64,000 bases of DNA from Cephalotus follicularis (GCA_001972305.1 BDDD01000712.1:299787-363786); one strand, 5' to 3'; counted from the first letter of the stretch, positions 34,030 to 46,324 are shown. A program made the numbers and translations. Notes: generated from the sequence alone by a model not told the origin.

Positions 34030-36395
34030 TGTAACGACCTGAATTCCCTTTTTGTACTGTTCATACATATATTGTACCATATTGTACGATACTGAATTGT
34101 ATTGAACCGTATTGCACTGTATTGAAGTGAGGTATTCCTATACCTATTGGTTGTTGTATTGATTATATGCATGTATAGTCAGGATTTTGGGCTGAGTTTC
34201 GGAGAATTGGCCGAATTTACTATGTAAGTCAATCCTTTACTCTAATTCTCTCATTTTTTTCATTCTTCTCCCTCTCTCTATCCTTTTCCTCCTCTCTCTC
34301 TTCTGGGCAGGATCTCCTCCTCCCACAACAGCTCCGGATTTGCATCTCCAACAACAAATAACAATTGAAGTCTCACCTTTCCTTGGTTTGAGCAAGTTAG
34401 CTGTGGATTCCTCAAGTTCTCTAACCGATTGATTGATTGGAAGCTCATCTGTTGAAGCTTTGTTATAGGTAGGACTTCTCTACTTGAATTGCCTATTGCT
34501 TAATTGACTGATTAATTGAATTGCATGATTGATTGAATGATTCAAAAATTGTATTGTATCGAATTGTGAAACTAGGGTTTTTATTGATTTCCTTGACCTA
34601 GCTAATCTAGGAAAATTGAAACCGAAATTTAAAGGTTGTAACAAGTTTTACTCACCTTAAAAGACTGATTTTAACCCTTAGTTTTCAAAGAATGGTTTTA
34701 AATTGGATTTTGACCTGAGATCGGCTGTTTTTCTGCACAAAAACAGACCATTTCCAGCAAAGACATCAATCCCCAACCCAAGGACATCGATGTCTTTTGC
34801 TTTAGAATGCAGCATCTTTGATTCTTCAGATAAGACATTGACGTCTTTGTCTTGGAATTTCTTCTTCCCAGAGAATACATCGATTCTGAACATCGATGCG
34901 CATTCCAAGGCTAATTTTATTGAATCGCGTCGACGTCTTTGCCCAAGGACATCGACGTCTTTTGGCTTAATCTCTACACAAACAGAGAAAGACATCGATG
35001 TCTTTCAAAGACATCAATGTCCTTCCACTAATTTAAAGGAACGCTCTGATACGCACCGATGTCTTTGGTCAAGGACATCGACGCCTAACGGGCTGAATGG
35101 AACTTTTAGCTATTATAAAGCTAGTTTTCAACTCCTTTTCACATTGCCGCTTGACTGGAGCATCACTTGAGGTATTCAAGCATTTGAAGCATAGTCTTCC
35201 ATAGTTTTCAAAGATTGAATTGATAATTGATAGAGTGACAAATTGAGTCATGGGAGATGACCTAGTGACTTTCTTTGACTTGATAAATGCTCTTTCCTAT
35301 CTTGCCTAATTGTTTGTCACCGTCTATCGCCTATTAATTGGTTGATTGTTTGACTCATAAGTGTCGTGAGTCTAAGTTCGGAACATTGGGCGCACATTCC
35401 CCTTTCTCCATTAGACATCACCACTTATTGACATTGTATTGACAGTGTACTAAGAAGATTGACTGTATTGTACGAATCCTATAGAGCGACCTTACGATTC
35501 GCATCGGCATATTAGGTTATTGACTATATCCACCTATTTTGTCCATCGTTTCATTTCTTGTATTATCTCATTTATTGTATCGTCTTGCTGATGAGCATTA
35601 TTGATTGATTTACGGTTGATGCTCCCTTGAGGGCCGTAGCTCCCTAACGGAAATAGTAGCTCCCTCGGTTGTAGCTCATCAAGATTGTACTGACCCAGCC
35701 ATAGGCTGGAAGGTCCACAAGTTCTGGACCTGATCAGTCTGAGAACAGTAGATAGATCACCCACCCTTTTTCAAAGGACTACCTTCCACGGGATTGATCA
35801 TCTTTACAGATTGACTTTTTACTGACCGGGGTGGCATGCTCTATAGGATATGATTGATTGATTGGGTGTTCATACACCACCACCGAGTGTCTGCTATTGA
35901 TTGATTGTTATAGATCCTATCCATATGGTCTGTTATGGGCCAGTGCCATGCGGATAGTCAGATCGCTAATTGTGTGCATACATTTGCCATATCATGCATT
36001 GATATTGTACACCGCACATCGATATTGCATAAACTGTCACCGATATTGCACATTGTACATGCATACACGCTGAATGGTGTTTCTGCTTAGCCTTGTGGAT
36101 AACCCCATCCTTCAGGGTAGGGCTGTGTTGTACATTCTGTGTGTGGCATAGGTAGGGCAGCAGGTAGCAGCGGACAGAAGGATTGAAGATTCGGTGAGAC
36201 CGCATGACGGTTTTGTTATGAAAAAGATTGCATTGTAAAAATGTACCGACGAGACTGATGACGAGTATTGTATTGAAAATGTATTGTAAAGTTTTAATTT
36301 TTTCCGCATTTTTATTTTGCTAGTCCCGACCATTGTATTGTATATTGGATTGAGAGTAATGCCACGTGTCTGTCGTCCGGGCGCAGGGTGTTACA
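34030..36395 (+). mobile_element. LTR 2 of array A (shared)
   Basis: 2366 bp, TGTAACGACC...GGTGTTACA. Bounded on the left by the unit 1 polypurine tract and on the right by the unit 2 primer site. Its TCGA array (34755-35095) lacks one ~19-bp unit present in LTR 1 and LTR 3. Confidence 0.92.
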
Positions 36396-36398
36396 GAA

Positions 36399-36416
36399 TG
36401 GTATCAGAGACATTGG
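36399..36416 (+). other. Primer binding site, unit 2
   Basis: TGGTATCAGAGACATTGG; 11 bases match the initiator tRNA-Met complement. Unit 3 has the same site at 42542-42559. Confidence 0.88.
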
Positions 36417-36582
36417 TTGGCCTGCTAGCTAAGTATATTAATGCTTTGATTGAGATTGACTGAATGGTTTCGCATGATGTAGGTTCTTATCTATTGATGC
36501 TATTGCTTTATTGGAAAAAGAGATATATATTGGAATTGAAAGAGATTGTATCTGATAATCCTATTGTTTTCTTCTTATAGAA

Positions 36583-37826
36583 ATGAACAATAGGGGAAGG
36601 CGTGGCCGTCGAGGAGGAAGGAATGCTCCTTCTCCTGCCCCTGCTCATGTTGTTAATGAGCCGACTCATGGTAATGATTTTCCAGAGTATGATCCTAATG
36701 CTCCACCTGCCGGGGCTGACCCTGAGGTTTGGAGTCAGTTGTGTACCACCATTGCACAGATGCATTCTCTGATGGGACGCCGAAGTGCTAGAGTTGAACA
36801 TGGGCCAAGGAGGGAAGATATGTTGAGCAGCTTCCTAAAGTTGCAGCCTCCAGCATTTTTAGGACTCCCCAATCCTACCCTTGCTGAGTCTTGGCTAACT
36901 CAATTGGAGAAGATCTTTGAAGTTATGGGATGTGATGATGAACAGAAATTGGTGTTGGCAATGTATATGCTCCAAGGACAAGCAGAACATCGGTGGGCTA
37001 TGGTTAACACATATTGGACAAGAAATGGTACAGTCCACTCTTGGGATGCCTTAACAAGAGAATTTAATGCAAGGTACTACCCTCAGGTAGAGGCAGATAT
37101 AAGAGAGATTGAATTTGCTAACATGGTTCAGGGAAGTATGACAGTTGCTGAGTATGAAGCAAGATTCATGCAATTAGCCCGAGCTGCCCCATACTTAGTT
37201 GAAGGCCAATAGCGTAGGGCAAAGAAGTTCCTTCGGGGATTGAGATTGGATTTAAGGAGGCACTTGACTCCCTTGCGATTGACTTCCATATCAGATATTT
37301 CTTCCCGAGGTATGCAGATTGAGGATATTACAGCAGAGGCCAGACTAATGAGAGATATAGCTCGCACCGGGCCTACTCCTTCTTCTTGGCAGAGTGGTAG
37401 TGATTGTGGCAGTGCTAAATCGCAGAAGACTGATAGTAGCCCCTCTCCTGGTTCTCATGGTAGCAATCAGGATAGCAGGAACCCGTCCCGTTCTCGGAGG
37501 AGAGGCAGATCGAGGAACACACGTCGAGGAGGCCAATCTTAAGCAACTAGTCAGGGTACACCCTCCAGATTTTCTAGGAGCGGTAATCATAGTGCTTTGT
37601 TCCTTGTGTGCATTGTCAGAAAACCAACCATACTTCTGAGAATTGTAGATGGTTTTTGGGCCATTACTTGGTTTGTGGTGGCTCCGACCACATTCCTAGA
37701 GATTGTTCATAGAATTCCCGTCCTAAAGGATCATATCAGACACAGCGGTCACCATCCCCCCAGGGACCAACTACCATTGTACCGTTTTCTTATCTTTGGA
37801 ATTCGCAGTCAAGAGGGAAACAACTT
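36583..37826 (+). pseudogene. Chromovirus A unit 2, gag
   Basis: The best gag copy of the array. ATG 36583 (MNNRGRRGRRGGRN), Pro/Ala-rich stretch, FPEYDPNAPPAG, then the gag core (FLKLQPPAFLGLP, WLTQLEKIFEVMGCDDEQK, LQGQAEHRWAMV, YEARFMQLARAAPY). It stays open for 209 codons to a TAG at 37210, where Glu-Arg is expected (GQERRAKK in unit 3). The frame continues with KKFLRGLRLDLRRHL, a Ser-rich hinge and knuckles with lost Cys residues near 37605-37720. Confidence 0.9.
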
Positions 37827-38243
37827 ATGAGTGCTTCTCCGACGGTCCAGGCTAGGGTTTTTGCCATGGAGCCGAGTGCTGCAGCAGGGTCTGACGTTGT
37901 GATTGGAGGTACTATTCAACTCTTTCAACTTCCAACACAGGTTCTTATTTATTCGGGTTCATCCCATTCATTCATTGCATTGCATTTTGTCTCCCATGTT
38001 GGTTTGAGGCCTGAGTACCTTCCTTTTTTGATGGAGGTATCCACACCTCTCGGTGAGTCAGTGACCACCGATCGAGTGTGTAGAGATTTTATTGTAGATA
38101 TTGATGATCGTTGCTTGTTAGCCGATGTTATTGTTCTTTCTATGGATAACCTAGATGTGACTCTAGGCATGGTTTGGTTGTCTGCTAGCTTTACTCAAGT
38201 GTATTGTCATCGAAAAGTAGTGGTTTTCAGTCCTCCGGGATGA
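37827..38243 (+). pseudogene. Chromovirus A unit 2, protease
   Basis: One open stretch of 138 codons from ATG 37827: FAMEPSAAAGSDVVIGGTI, then the active-site loop LIYSGSSHSFIALHF, where the catalytic Asp is replaced by Tyr, and VSTPLGESVTTDRVC, LSMDNLDVTLGMVWL. Upstream gag sequence is in another frame. Length and order suit a retropepsin-like domain, but it would be inactive. Confidence 0.85.
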
Positions 38244-39342
38244 CCACTTTTTTGATTTCTTTGCACCTTAGAGCCAACGTTTGTTCTAATGATTTTGGCT
38301 TTGCATACGAACAGATTGTTACGATAGGGATGCCAGGGGTTTCTGGCAGACGTGCCTGATACAGATAGATGGCGGCCGAAACTGGAAGATATTCTAGTGG
38401 TTTGCGAGTTCAGAGATGTTTTTCCTCGAGCTTTGACTTCGTTACCGCCTGACGGAGAGATAGAATTCGTCATTGATTTGATACCGAGAACTGCACCAAT
38501 TTATTGAGCACCGTGCCGAATGGCACCGATAAAATTGAAAGAGTTAAAGATACAGCTATAGAATCTTCTAGACAAAGGTTTTATAAGACCTAGTGCTTCA
38601 CCCTTGGGAGAACCTATTCTTTTTTGTCAAGAAGAAAGATGGATTGCTCCGTATGTGTATTGACTATCGACAGCTCAATAACGTTACAGTAAAGAATAAG
38701 TACCCTTTACCGCACATTGATGAGTTGTTTGATAAGCTCAGAGGAGCGACAATGTTTTCTCAGCTCGACTTGAGATCGGGCTAGCATTAGCTGAATGTCA
38801 GACAAGAGGATATTCCGAAGACTGATTTCAGATCGTGATATGGCCATTATGAGTTTCTAGTTATGCCTTTTGGTGTAACTAATGCTCCCATAGCTTTCAT
38901 GGATCTGATGAACCGAGTGTTCAGACAGTATTTGGATATGTTTATTGTGGTCTTCATTGACGACCTCTTGGTCTATTCTAGGACCGATGAGGAGCATGCC
39001 CACCACCTCTACATTGTATTGCAAACAATGAGAGATCATCGATTGTATGCCAAATTTGACAAGTGCGAGTTTTGGCTATCGGAGGTTGATTTTCTTGGGC
39101 ATATTGTTTCTGGTGACGGTATATCGGTGGATCCTTCGAAGATAGAGGTAGTGAAAGATTGGAAACAACCGAAGAATGCTTTCGAAGTCCGTAGCTCCTT
39201 GGATTTAGCAAGGTATTATCGTCGGTTTATTGAGGGATTTTCCCAAATTGCTACACCATTGACTAGAATGACACAGAAGCATACTTCTTTTGATCGGGGT
39301 TTAAAACCCGATTTCTCTCTGTCTTCTGATGGGCTATTGTGA
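38244..39342 (+). pseudogene. Chromovirus A unit 2, reverse transcriptase
   Basis: Same layout as unit 1. The active site [10 protein letters not shown] lies at 38953-38982. Stops fall at about 38503, 38561, 38783 and 39340, and there are frameshifts near 38590 and 38800. The missing RNase H is joined at the same point as in unit 1: [21 protein letters not shown]. Confidence 0.9.
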
Positions 39343-40113
39343 TATAGGAACATGATTTGCGTTCCAGTCGATAGCGAGTTGAAGGAAGAGCTTCTTTCTC
39401 AAGCACATAATTCTCGTCTCTCTATCCATCAAGGGAGCACGAAGATGTATCTTGACCTAAAACTTAGCTATTGGTAGATTGGCATTAAGAGAGAGATCGC
39501 AGAGTTTGTATCGAGATGCCTTACTTGTCAGCAAGTCAAGGTAGAGCATCAGAGACCGGAAGGCTTGCTTCAGCCTTTGCTCATTCCTAGGTGGAAATGG
39601 GAGCACATCACCATGGATTTCGTGTACGGGTTACCTTAGAGAAAGTGAAATTGATTAAATATCATTTCATTGTGGTATAGAGTAGACAGAAAAGCTATAC
39701 GGATGTTCATCGTAGTGGCTTGGAGTTTAGTGTTGGTGACCATGTTTTTCTCAAAGTGTCACCAACTAAAGGAGTCATGAGATTCAGGAAGAAAGGGAAG
39801 CTTTCTCCCCATTATATTGGACCTTTCGAGGTATTGGATCAGATTTGTCGACTTGCTTATAGGCTTGCTTTGCCTCCAGCCTTGTCGGGAGTTAATGATG
39901 TGTTCCATTTTTCTTAGTTGAGGAGATATGTTCGAGATCTCTCAGACATCATTGAGTACAGCTAGATTCAGCTGGAACCTAACTTGTCTTTTCTCGGGAC
40001 TTCTATACAGATTGTTTACAAACTTTTCCTTTGGTTAGTGTTCTATGGCAGTATCATGGTTCAGTGGAAGGAACCTAGGAGCGCGAGGACAATATGAGAG
40101 AGACATACCTCTT
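39343..40113 (+). pseudogene. Chromovirus A unit 2, integrase remnant and chromodomain
   Basis: The integrase zinc finger is intact (SIHQGSTKMY ... CLTCQQVK, about 39425-39535), then [14 protein letters not shown]. The DDE core is missing at the same junction as in unit 1 (about 39640). C-terminal part FSVGDHVFLKV, KLSPHYIGPFEV, DVFHFS and chromodomain remnants follow, with stops at 39916 and 39963. 40114-40179 holds only spacer and polypurine tract. Confidence 0.88.
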
Positions 40114-40179
40114 CCTATTTGATTGATTGACCGGTTGACTGTTGAATCTAGGGACCAGATTCTTTTAAGGAGGGGAGAA

Positions 40180-42538
40180 TGTAATGACCCGAATTCCCTT
40201 TTTGTACTGTTCATGCATATATTGTACCGTATTGTACTGTACTGAATTGTATTGAACCGTATTGCACTGAATTGAAGTGAAGTATTCCTATACATATTGG
40301 TTATTACATTGATTATATGCATGTATAGTCGGGATTTTGGGCTGAGTTTCGGAGAATTGGCCGAATTGACTATATAAGTCAATCCTTTACTCTAATTCTC
40401 TCATTTTTTTTCATTCTTCTCCCTTTCTCTATCCTTCTCCTCCTCTCTCTCTTATGGGCAGCCTCTCCTCCTCCCACAACAGCTCTGGATTTGCATCTCG
40501 AACAGCAAATAACAATTGAAGTCTGACCTTTCCTTGGTTTGAGCAACATAGTTGTGGATTCCTCAAGTTCTCCAACCGATTGATTGATTGGAAGCTCATC
40601 TGCTGAAGCTTTGTTATAGGTAGGACTTCTCTACTTGAATTGCCTATTGCTTAATTGACTAATTAATTGAATTGTATGATTGATTGCATGATTGAAAGAT
40701 TGTATTGTATCGAATTGTGAAACTAGGGTTTTTATTGATTTCCTTGACCTAGCTGATCTAGGAAGATTGAAACTGAAATTTAAAGGTTGTAACAAGTTTT
40801 ACTAACCTTAAAAGATTGATTTTAAACCCTAGTTTTCAAAGAATGGCTTTAAATTGGATTTTGACCTGAGATCGGCTGTTTTTCTGCCCAAAAACCGACC
40901 CTGCCCAGCAAAGACATCGATCCTCAGCCCATGGACATCGACGTCTTTTGCTTTAGAATGCAACATCTTTGATTCTGCAGCAAAGACATCGATGTCTTTT
41001 ATGGACATCGACGTCTTTGTCTTGGAATTTCTTCTTCCCAGAGAAGACATCGATGCTGAACATCGATACGCATTCCCATGCTATTTTTATTGAATCGCGT
41101 CGACGTCTTTCAGCCTGATCTCTACACAAACAGAGAAAGACATCGATGTCTTTCAAAGTCGTCGATGTCCTTCCACCATTTTAAAGGAATGCCATGATAC
41201 GCATCGATGTCTTTTGACAAGGACATCGACGCCTAACGGGCTGAATGGAACTTTTAGCTGTTTTAAAGCTAGTTTTCAACTCTTTTTCATATTGCCGCTT
41301 GACCCGAGCCTCACTCTAGGTATTAAAGCGTTTAAAACATAGTTTTCCACAGTTTTCAAATATTGAATTGGTAATTGATAGAGTGACAGATTGAGCCATG
41401 GGCGATGACCTAGTGACTTTCTTTGACTGAATAGATGCTCTTTCCTATCTTGTTGAATTGATTGTCACCGTCTATCGGCTATTAATTGATTGACTGTTTG
41501 AGTCATAAGTGTCGTGAGTCTAAGTTCGGAACGATGGACGCACATTCCCATTTCTCCATTAGACATCACCACTTATTGACATTGTATTGACAGCGTACTT
41601 ACAAGATTGACCGTATTGTATGAATCCTATAGAGCGACCTTACAATTTGCATAAGCATGTTAGGTTTTTGATTATGTGCACCTATTTTGTGGATCATTTC
41701 ATTTATTGTATTATCTCGTTTATTGTATTGTCTTGCTTATGATCATTATTGATTGATTGATGATTGATGCTCCCTTGAGGGTCGTAGCTCCCTAACGAAA
41801 ATAGTAGCTCCCTCGGTTGTAGCTCATCAAGATTGTAATGACCCGGCCATAGGCTGGAAGGTCTACGAGTTACAAACCTGATCAGTCTGATAACAGTAGT
41901 TAGATCTCCCACCCTTTTTTAAGGATTACCTTCCGTGGGATTGATCATCTTTACAGATTGACTTTTTACTGACCGGGGTCGCATGCTCTATAGGATATGA
42001 TTGATTGGGTGTTCATACACCACCACCGAGTGTCGCCTATTGATTGATTGTTATAGATCCTATCCATATGCTCTGTTATAGGCCAGTGTCATATGGATAG
42101 TCAGATCGCTAATTGTGTGCATGCATTTGCCATATCATGCATTGATATTGTACACAGCACATTGATATTGCATAAACTGTCACCGATATTGCACATTGTA
42201 CATGCATACACGCTGCATGGGGTTTCTGCTTAGCCTTGTGGCTAACCCAATCCTTCAGGGTGGGGCTGTGTTGTACATATTGTGTGCTGCATAGGTAGGG
42301 TAGCAGGTAGCAGCAAACAAAAGGATTGAAGATTCGGTGAGACCGCATGACCATTTTGTTATGATAGTGCTTGCATTGTAAAAATGTACTGACGAGACTG
42401 ATGACGAGTATTGTTTTGAAAATGTATTGTAAAGTTTTAAGTTTTTCCACATTTTTATTTTGCTATTCCCGACCATTGTATTGTATATTGGATTGAGAGT
42501 AATGGCACATGTCCGTCCTCCAGGCGCGGGGTCTTACA
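40180..42538 (+). mobile_element. LTR 3 of array A (shared)
   Basis: 2359 bp, TGTAATGACCCG...GTCTTACA. TATA palindrome intact at 40366-40382. Its TCGA array (40905-41240) lacks a ~22-bp unit (CCAAGGACATCGACGTC) present in LTR 1 and LTR 2. Confidence 0.92.
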
Positions 42539-42725
42539 AAATGGTATCAGAGACATTGGTTGGCCTGCTAGCTAAGTATATTAATGCGCTGATGGAGATT
42601 GACTGAATGGTTTCTCATAATGTAGGTTCTTATCTATTCATGCTATTGATTTAATGGAAAATGAGATTGATACTGGAATTGAAAGAGATTGTATATGATC
42701 ATCTCATTCTTGTCTTCTTAGAGAA

Positions 42726-43957
42726 ATGAACAATAGGGGAGGGTGTGGTCGTCGAGGAGGAAGGAATGCTCCTGGTCCTACCTCCGCTCCTGTTGTTAAT
42801 GAGCCAACTCATGGTAATGATTTTCCAAAGTATGATCGTAATGCTCTACCCGCCGGGTCTGACCTTGAGGTTTGAAGACAGTTTTGCGCCACCATGGCAC
42901 AGATGCATACTCTGAGGGTACGCCGACAGGCTAGAGTTAAACGTAGGCCAAGGAGGGAAGATATGTTGAGCAGCTTCCTAAAGTTGCAGCCTCCAGCATT
43001 TTTAGGACTCCCTGATCCTACCCTTGCAGAGTCTTGGCTAACTCAATTGGAGAAGATCTTTGAAGTTATGGGATGTGATGATGAACAGAAATTGGTGTTG
43101 GCAGTGTGTATGCTCCAAGGAGAAGCAGAACATTGGTGGGATATGGTTAACACATATTGGACAAGAAATGGTACAGTCCACTCTTGGGATGACTTAAAAA
43201 GAGAATTTAATGCAAGGTACTACCCTCAGGTAGAGGCAGATAAAAGAGAGATTGAATTTGCTAACTTGGTTCAGGGAAGTATGGCAGTTGCTGAGTATGA
43301 AGCAAGATTCATGCAATTGGCCCGAGATGCTCCGTACTTAGTTGAAGGCCAAGAGCGTAGGGCAAAGAAGTTCCTTCAGGGATTGAGATTGGATTTAAGG
43401 AGGCACTTGACTCCCTTGGGATTGACTTCCATATCGAATATTTCTTCCCGATTTATGCAGATTGAGGATATTACAGCAGAGGCTAGACTAATGAGAGATA
43501 TAGCCCACACCGGGCCTACTCCTTCTTGGCAGAGTGGTAGTGATAGTGGCAGTGCTAAATCGTAGAAGACTTATAGTAGCGCCTCTCCTGGTTGTCACGG
43601 TAGCAATCAGGATAGCGGGAACCATTCCCGTTCTCGGAGGAGAGGCAGATTGAGGAACACACGTTGAGGAGACCGATCTTCAACACCTAGTCAGGGTACA
43701 CCCTCCAGATTTTCTGGGAGCGGTAATCAGAGTGCTTTGGTTCCTTGTGTGCATTGTCAGAAGACCAACCATACTTCTGAGAATTGTAGATTGTTTTTGG
43801 ACCATTTCTTGGTTTGTGATGGCTCCGACAACATTGCTAGAGATTGTTCATGGAATTCCCATCCTAGAGGATCGGATCCGACACAGCGTTCACTGCCCCC
43901 ACAGGTACCGACTACCAGTGTACCGTCTTCTTCCCGTGTGACTTCGCAGCCCACAGG
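42726..43957 (+). pseudogene. Chromovirus A unit 3, gag
   Basis: ATG 42726. A stop at about 42872 (Trp codon to TGA). Then 223 open codons, 42894-43565, through the gag core (FLKLQPPAFLGLPDP, LQGEAEHWWDMV, LKREFNARYYPQ, GQERRAKKFLQGL). The double knuckle CVHCQKTNHTSENC ... CDGSDNIARDC (about 43745-43845) keeps most Cys/His. It is cut after knuckle two, at 43957, by a deletion running into the next LTR; protease and pol of this unit are absent. Confidence 0.9.
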
Positions 43958-44594
43958 GACCCACCCTTTTTGAAGGATTACATTTCGTGGGATTGATCAT
44001 CCTTACAAATTGACTTTTTACTGACTGGGGTTGCATGCTATATAGGATATGATTGATTGATTGGGTGTTCATACACCACCACCGAGTGTTTGCTATTGAT
44101 TGATTGTTATAGATCCTATCCATATGCTCAGTTATGGGCCAGTGTCATGTGGATAGTCAGATCGCTAATTGTGTGCATGCATTTGCCATATCATACATTG
44201 ATATTGTACACTGCACATTGATATTGCATAAATTGTCATCGATATTGAACATGTTACATGCATACACGATGCATGGGGTTTCTGCTTAGCCTTGTGGCTA
44301 ACCCCATCCTTTGGGGTGGGGCTATGTTGTACATTTTGTGTGCGGCATAGGTAGGGTAGCGGGTAGCAGCGGACAGAAGGATTGAAGATTCGGTGAGACC
44401 GCATGATGGTTTTGTTATGACAGAGCTTGCATTGTAAAAATGTACTGATGAGACTGATGATGAGTTTTGTATTGAAAATGTATTGTAAAGTTTTAAGTTT
44501 TTCTATATTTGTATTTTGCTAGTCCCGACCATTGTATTATATATTGGATTGAGAGTAATGCCACGTGTCCATCCTCCGGGTGCGGGGTGTTATA
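43958..44594 (+). mobile_element. LTR 4 of array A, 5'-truncated
   Basis: 637 bp matching the last quarter of LTR 2 from about 35760. The junction GGGACCCACCCTTTTTGAAGG joins gag to the LTR interior. Ends GTGTTATA (TTACA in intact copies), directly followed by C1 sequence. Confidence 0.9.
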
Positions 44595-45591
44595 TAGACT
44601 TGGTAAAGTTATTATTGTTGTCTACTACTTTACAATGTCCTTTTTCAAAAACGACTTTACAACTCTTGTCACATAACTGACATATGCTTAACAAATTGTG
44701 TTTGAGTCCTTCCACAACATTATTAATAATAGTGAGATGGTTAAGTATGGATCTCATACCAACTATTTTCCTTTAGCATTGTCTCCAAAGGTAACTTCTC
44801 CTCCATTCTTGGGTTCAAAAGTGACAAATAGACTTTTGTCACCAGATCTGTGTTTGGGGAACCTGCTATCAAGATGCCACAACGTTTTTCTTGAAGATGC
44901 TTTCAAACATACCTATGAAACAAATAATCTCAAATATTGGTTTTTGGCACCCAAACATTTTTTGGTCTATTTAGGTTACTAACATGCATTTATTTAGGAA
45001 CCCATACATTCTTAAATTTAACATTTAAGGACTTAAAGGTATTCTTTTTAGTATAACAAGAAGTAGATATATGTCCTATCTTATTACAATAGTTACAAAC
45101 TACTTTTGAAACTTGCTTATTATTTTCTTTCTTTTCAGGAAATTTTTGAAAGTGTTTTACATTTTGCATTTCATCATAACCTAACCAAATTTTATTAAAC
45201 GCACATCTTTGAATTCCAAGTAGTGTGTCTAACTTTTCACTACTAGTAGAAAATTTTGAAACGTTATTTTTAAAGCATCGATTTCAATATTCAAGTTCTT
45301 ATTTTCACTCTCAATTGAACTTAAACTTTCATTTTTTTTTTCTTATTCAAGTTGGAAATTTGTTCTTTTAGCAATTTAATTTTCTTAGTAAGATTTTTTA
45401 CATTTCTTTTCCACAAAGCAATTTCATTACTAAGTTTATCAAAAAGTAAGATAAGTTCTTCATAAGTTACCTCCGAATCACTTTCATATCCATCCTCAAT
45501 AGCCATCAATACTAATTGAGCTTCTTCATCATTTGATTTTTCATCCGAACTTGATTCATCAATATAACTCCAAGTAGACCTAGCCATCATA
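44595..45591 (-). pseudogene. Sirevirus C1, pre-integrase, protease and gag C-terminus
   Basis: Minus-strand continuation of C1. Next to the A array comes the pre-integrase region, then protease-like sequence (WHLDSRFPKHRSGDKSLF; usual motif DSGCSKHM, so Gly is lost), then the gag C-terminal part with acidic DESSSD and heptad-like KNLTKKIKLLKEQISNLNKKKK (45321-45629). The order and wording match C2 gag-protease. Gag upstream of MARSTWSYIDES is missing, cut by LTR L at 45592. Confidence 0.8.
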
Positions 45592-46324
45592 TGTGGCATC
45601 CCGTACCTGAAGGGGGTCCATGACGTCACCCAAATTCGTTCAATCCCATAAGTCGGGTACTAGTAAGTCTATTTTGTATAGCGAAAGTCCATACAATTTA
45701 AAACTTTTCTAACATGTGCGTATCTATTCAATACATCTTAAACAGTTCAATTCGTAACCCGTCATATATATAACATTATCATAATACATTACCATGTGCA
45801 TCATTTTAATACATTACATGTCCTTCACAAACCATAATAAAACCATACAATCTATCCTTGATACATAATCAAATCCATACAAGTCTTAACATAAACATCA
45901 TTAACATAAAACATGGAAGACTCATAAATAAAACATGCATCCTTGCATCGCTCCATACATGCCACCACTGATCCTCATGTACATGTCCACTGCCACTAGC
46001 TCCGGATCTATCTGTCCCTGGACACATATAGATGCACCATCCCGAAGGATGGGTCAGCCCAAATGCCTCTGTAGAAACATAACCCATATGCTGATGATAT
46101 GTACAGGTATAGAAGATATCAATGCATGTCATGTCAATAATGCATGCATAATTGTAGTAAACAATCCATATATATATATAGTCGTCCCATACCAGCATAT
46201 ATATACAACTGTTAACCTAATCATACACTTTTATCCTTCCATCTCTCAGACAATCAAGAGAAAAACTAAATATGTATATAGACTGTCCCATACCAACTTA
46301 TATATATAAGTAGTCAATCTAAAC
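45592..46324 (-). mobile_element. LTR fragment L, minus-strand Gypsy-like
   Basis: 733 bp of non-coding sequence starting TGTGGCATCCCG directly at the break of C1 gag. It contains 'ccatcccgaaggatgggtcagccc', the reverse complement of a block seen at comparable places in the A and B LTRs. The right side is cut by B-prime. I cannot place its true ends. Confidence 0.45.

Larger units (their letters stand above)
20065..44594 (+). mobile_element. Tandem array of chromovirus A inside C1
   Basis: Order: LTR (20065-22448), gag-pol, LTR (34030-36395), gag-pol, LTR (40180-42538), gag, partial LTR (43958-44594). Each middle LTR is bounded by a polypurine tract on one side and a primer site on the other with no host sequence, so it serves as 3' LTR of one unit and 5' LTR of the next. 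Unit lengths are 6.13 kb (after subtracting element B) and 6.15 kb. The flanks are the two halves of the C1 pre-integrase region. Flank 5-mers (AATAA left, TATAG or TAGAC right) match poorly. Clade: Tekay/Del, from the CR-type chromodomain at the pol end. Confidence 0.85.

Noticed and set aside
44698-44982. 94-codon plus-strand frame near the C1 protease
   Set aside because: It is the antisense shadow of the C1 protease/pre-integrase sequence on the minus strand.
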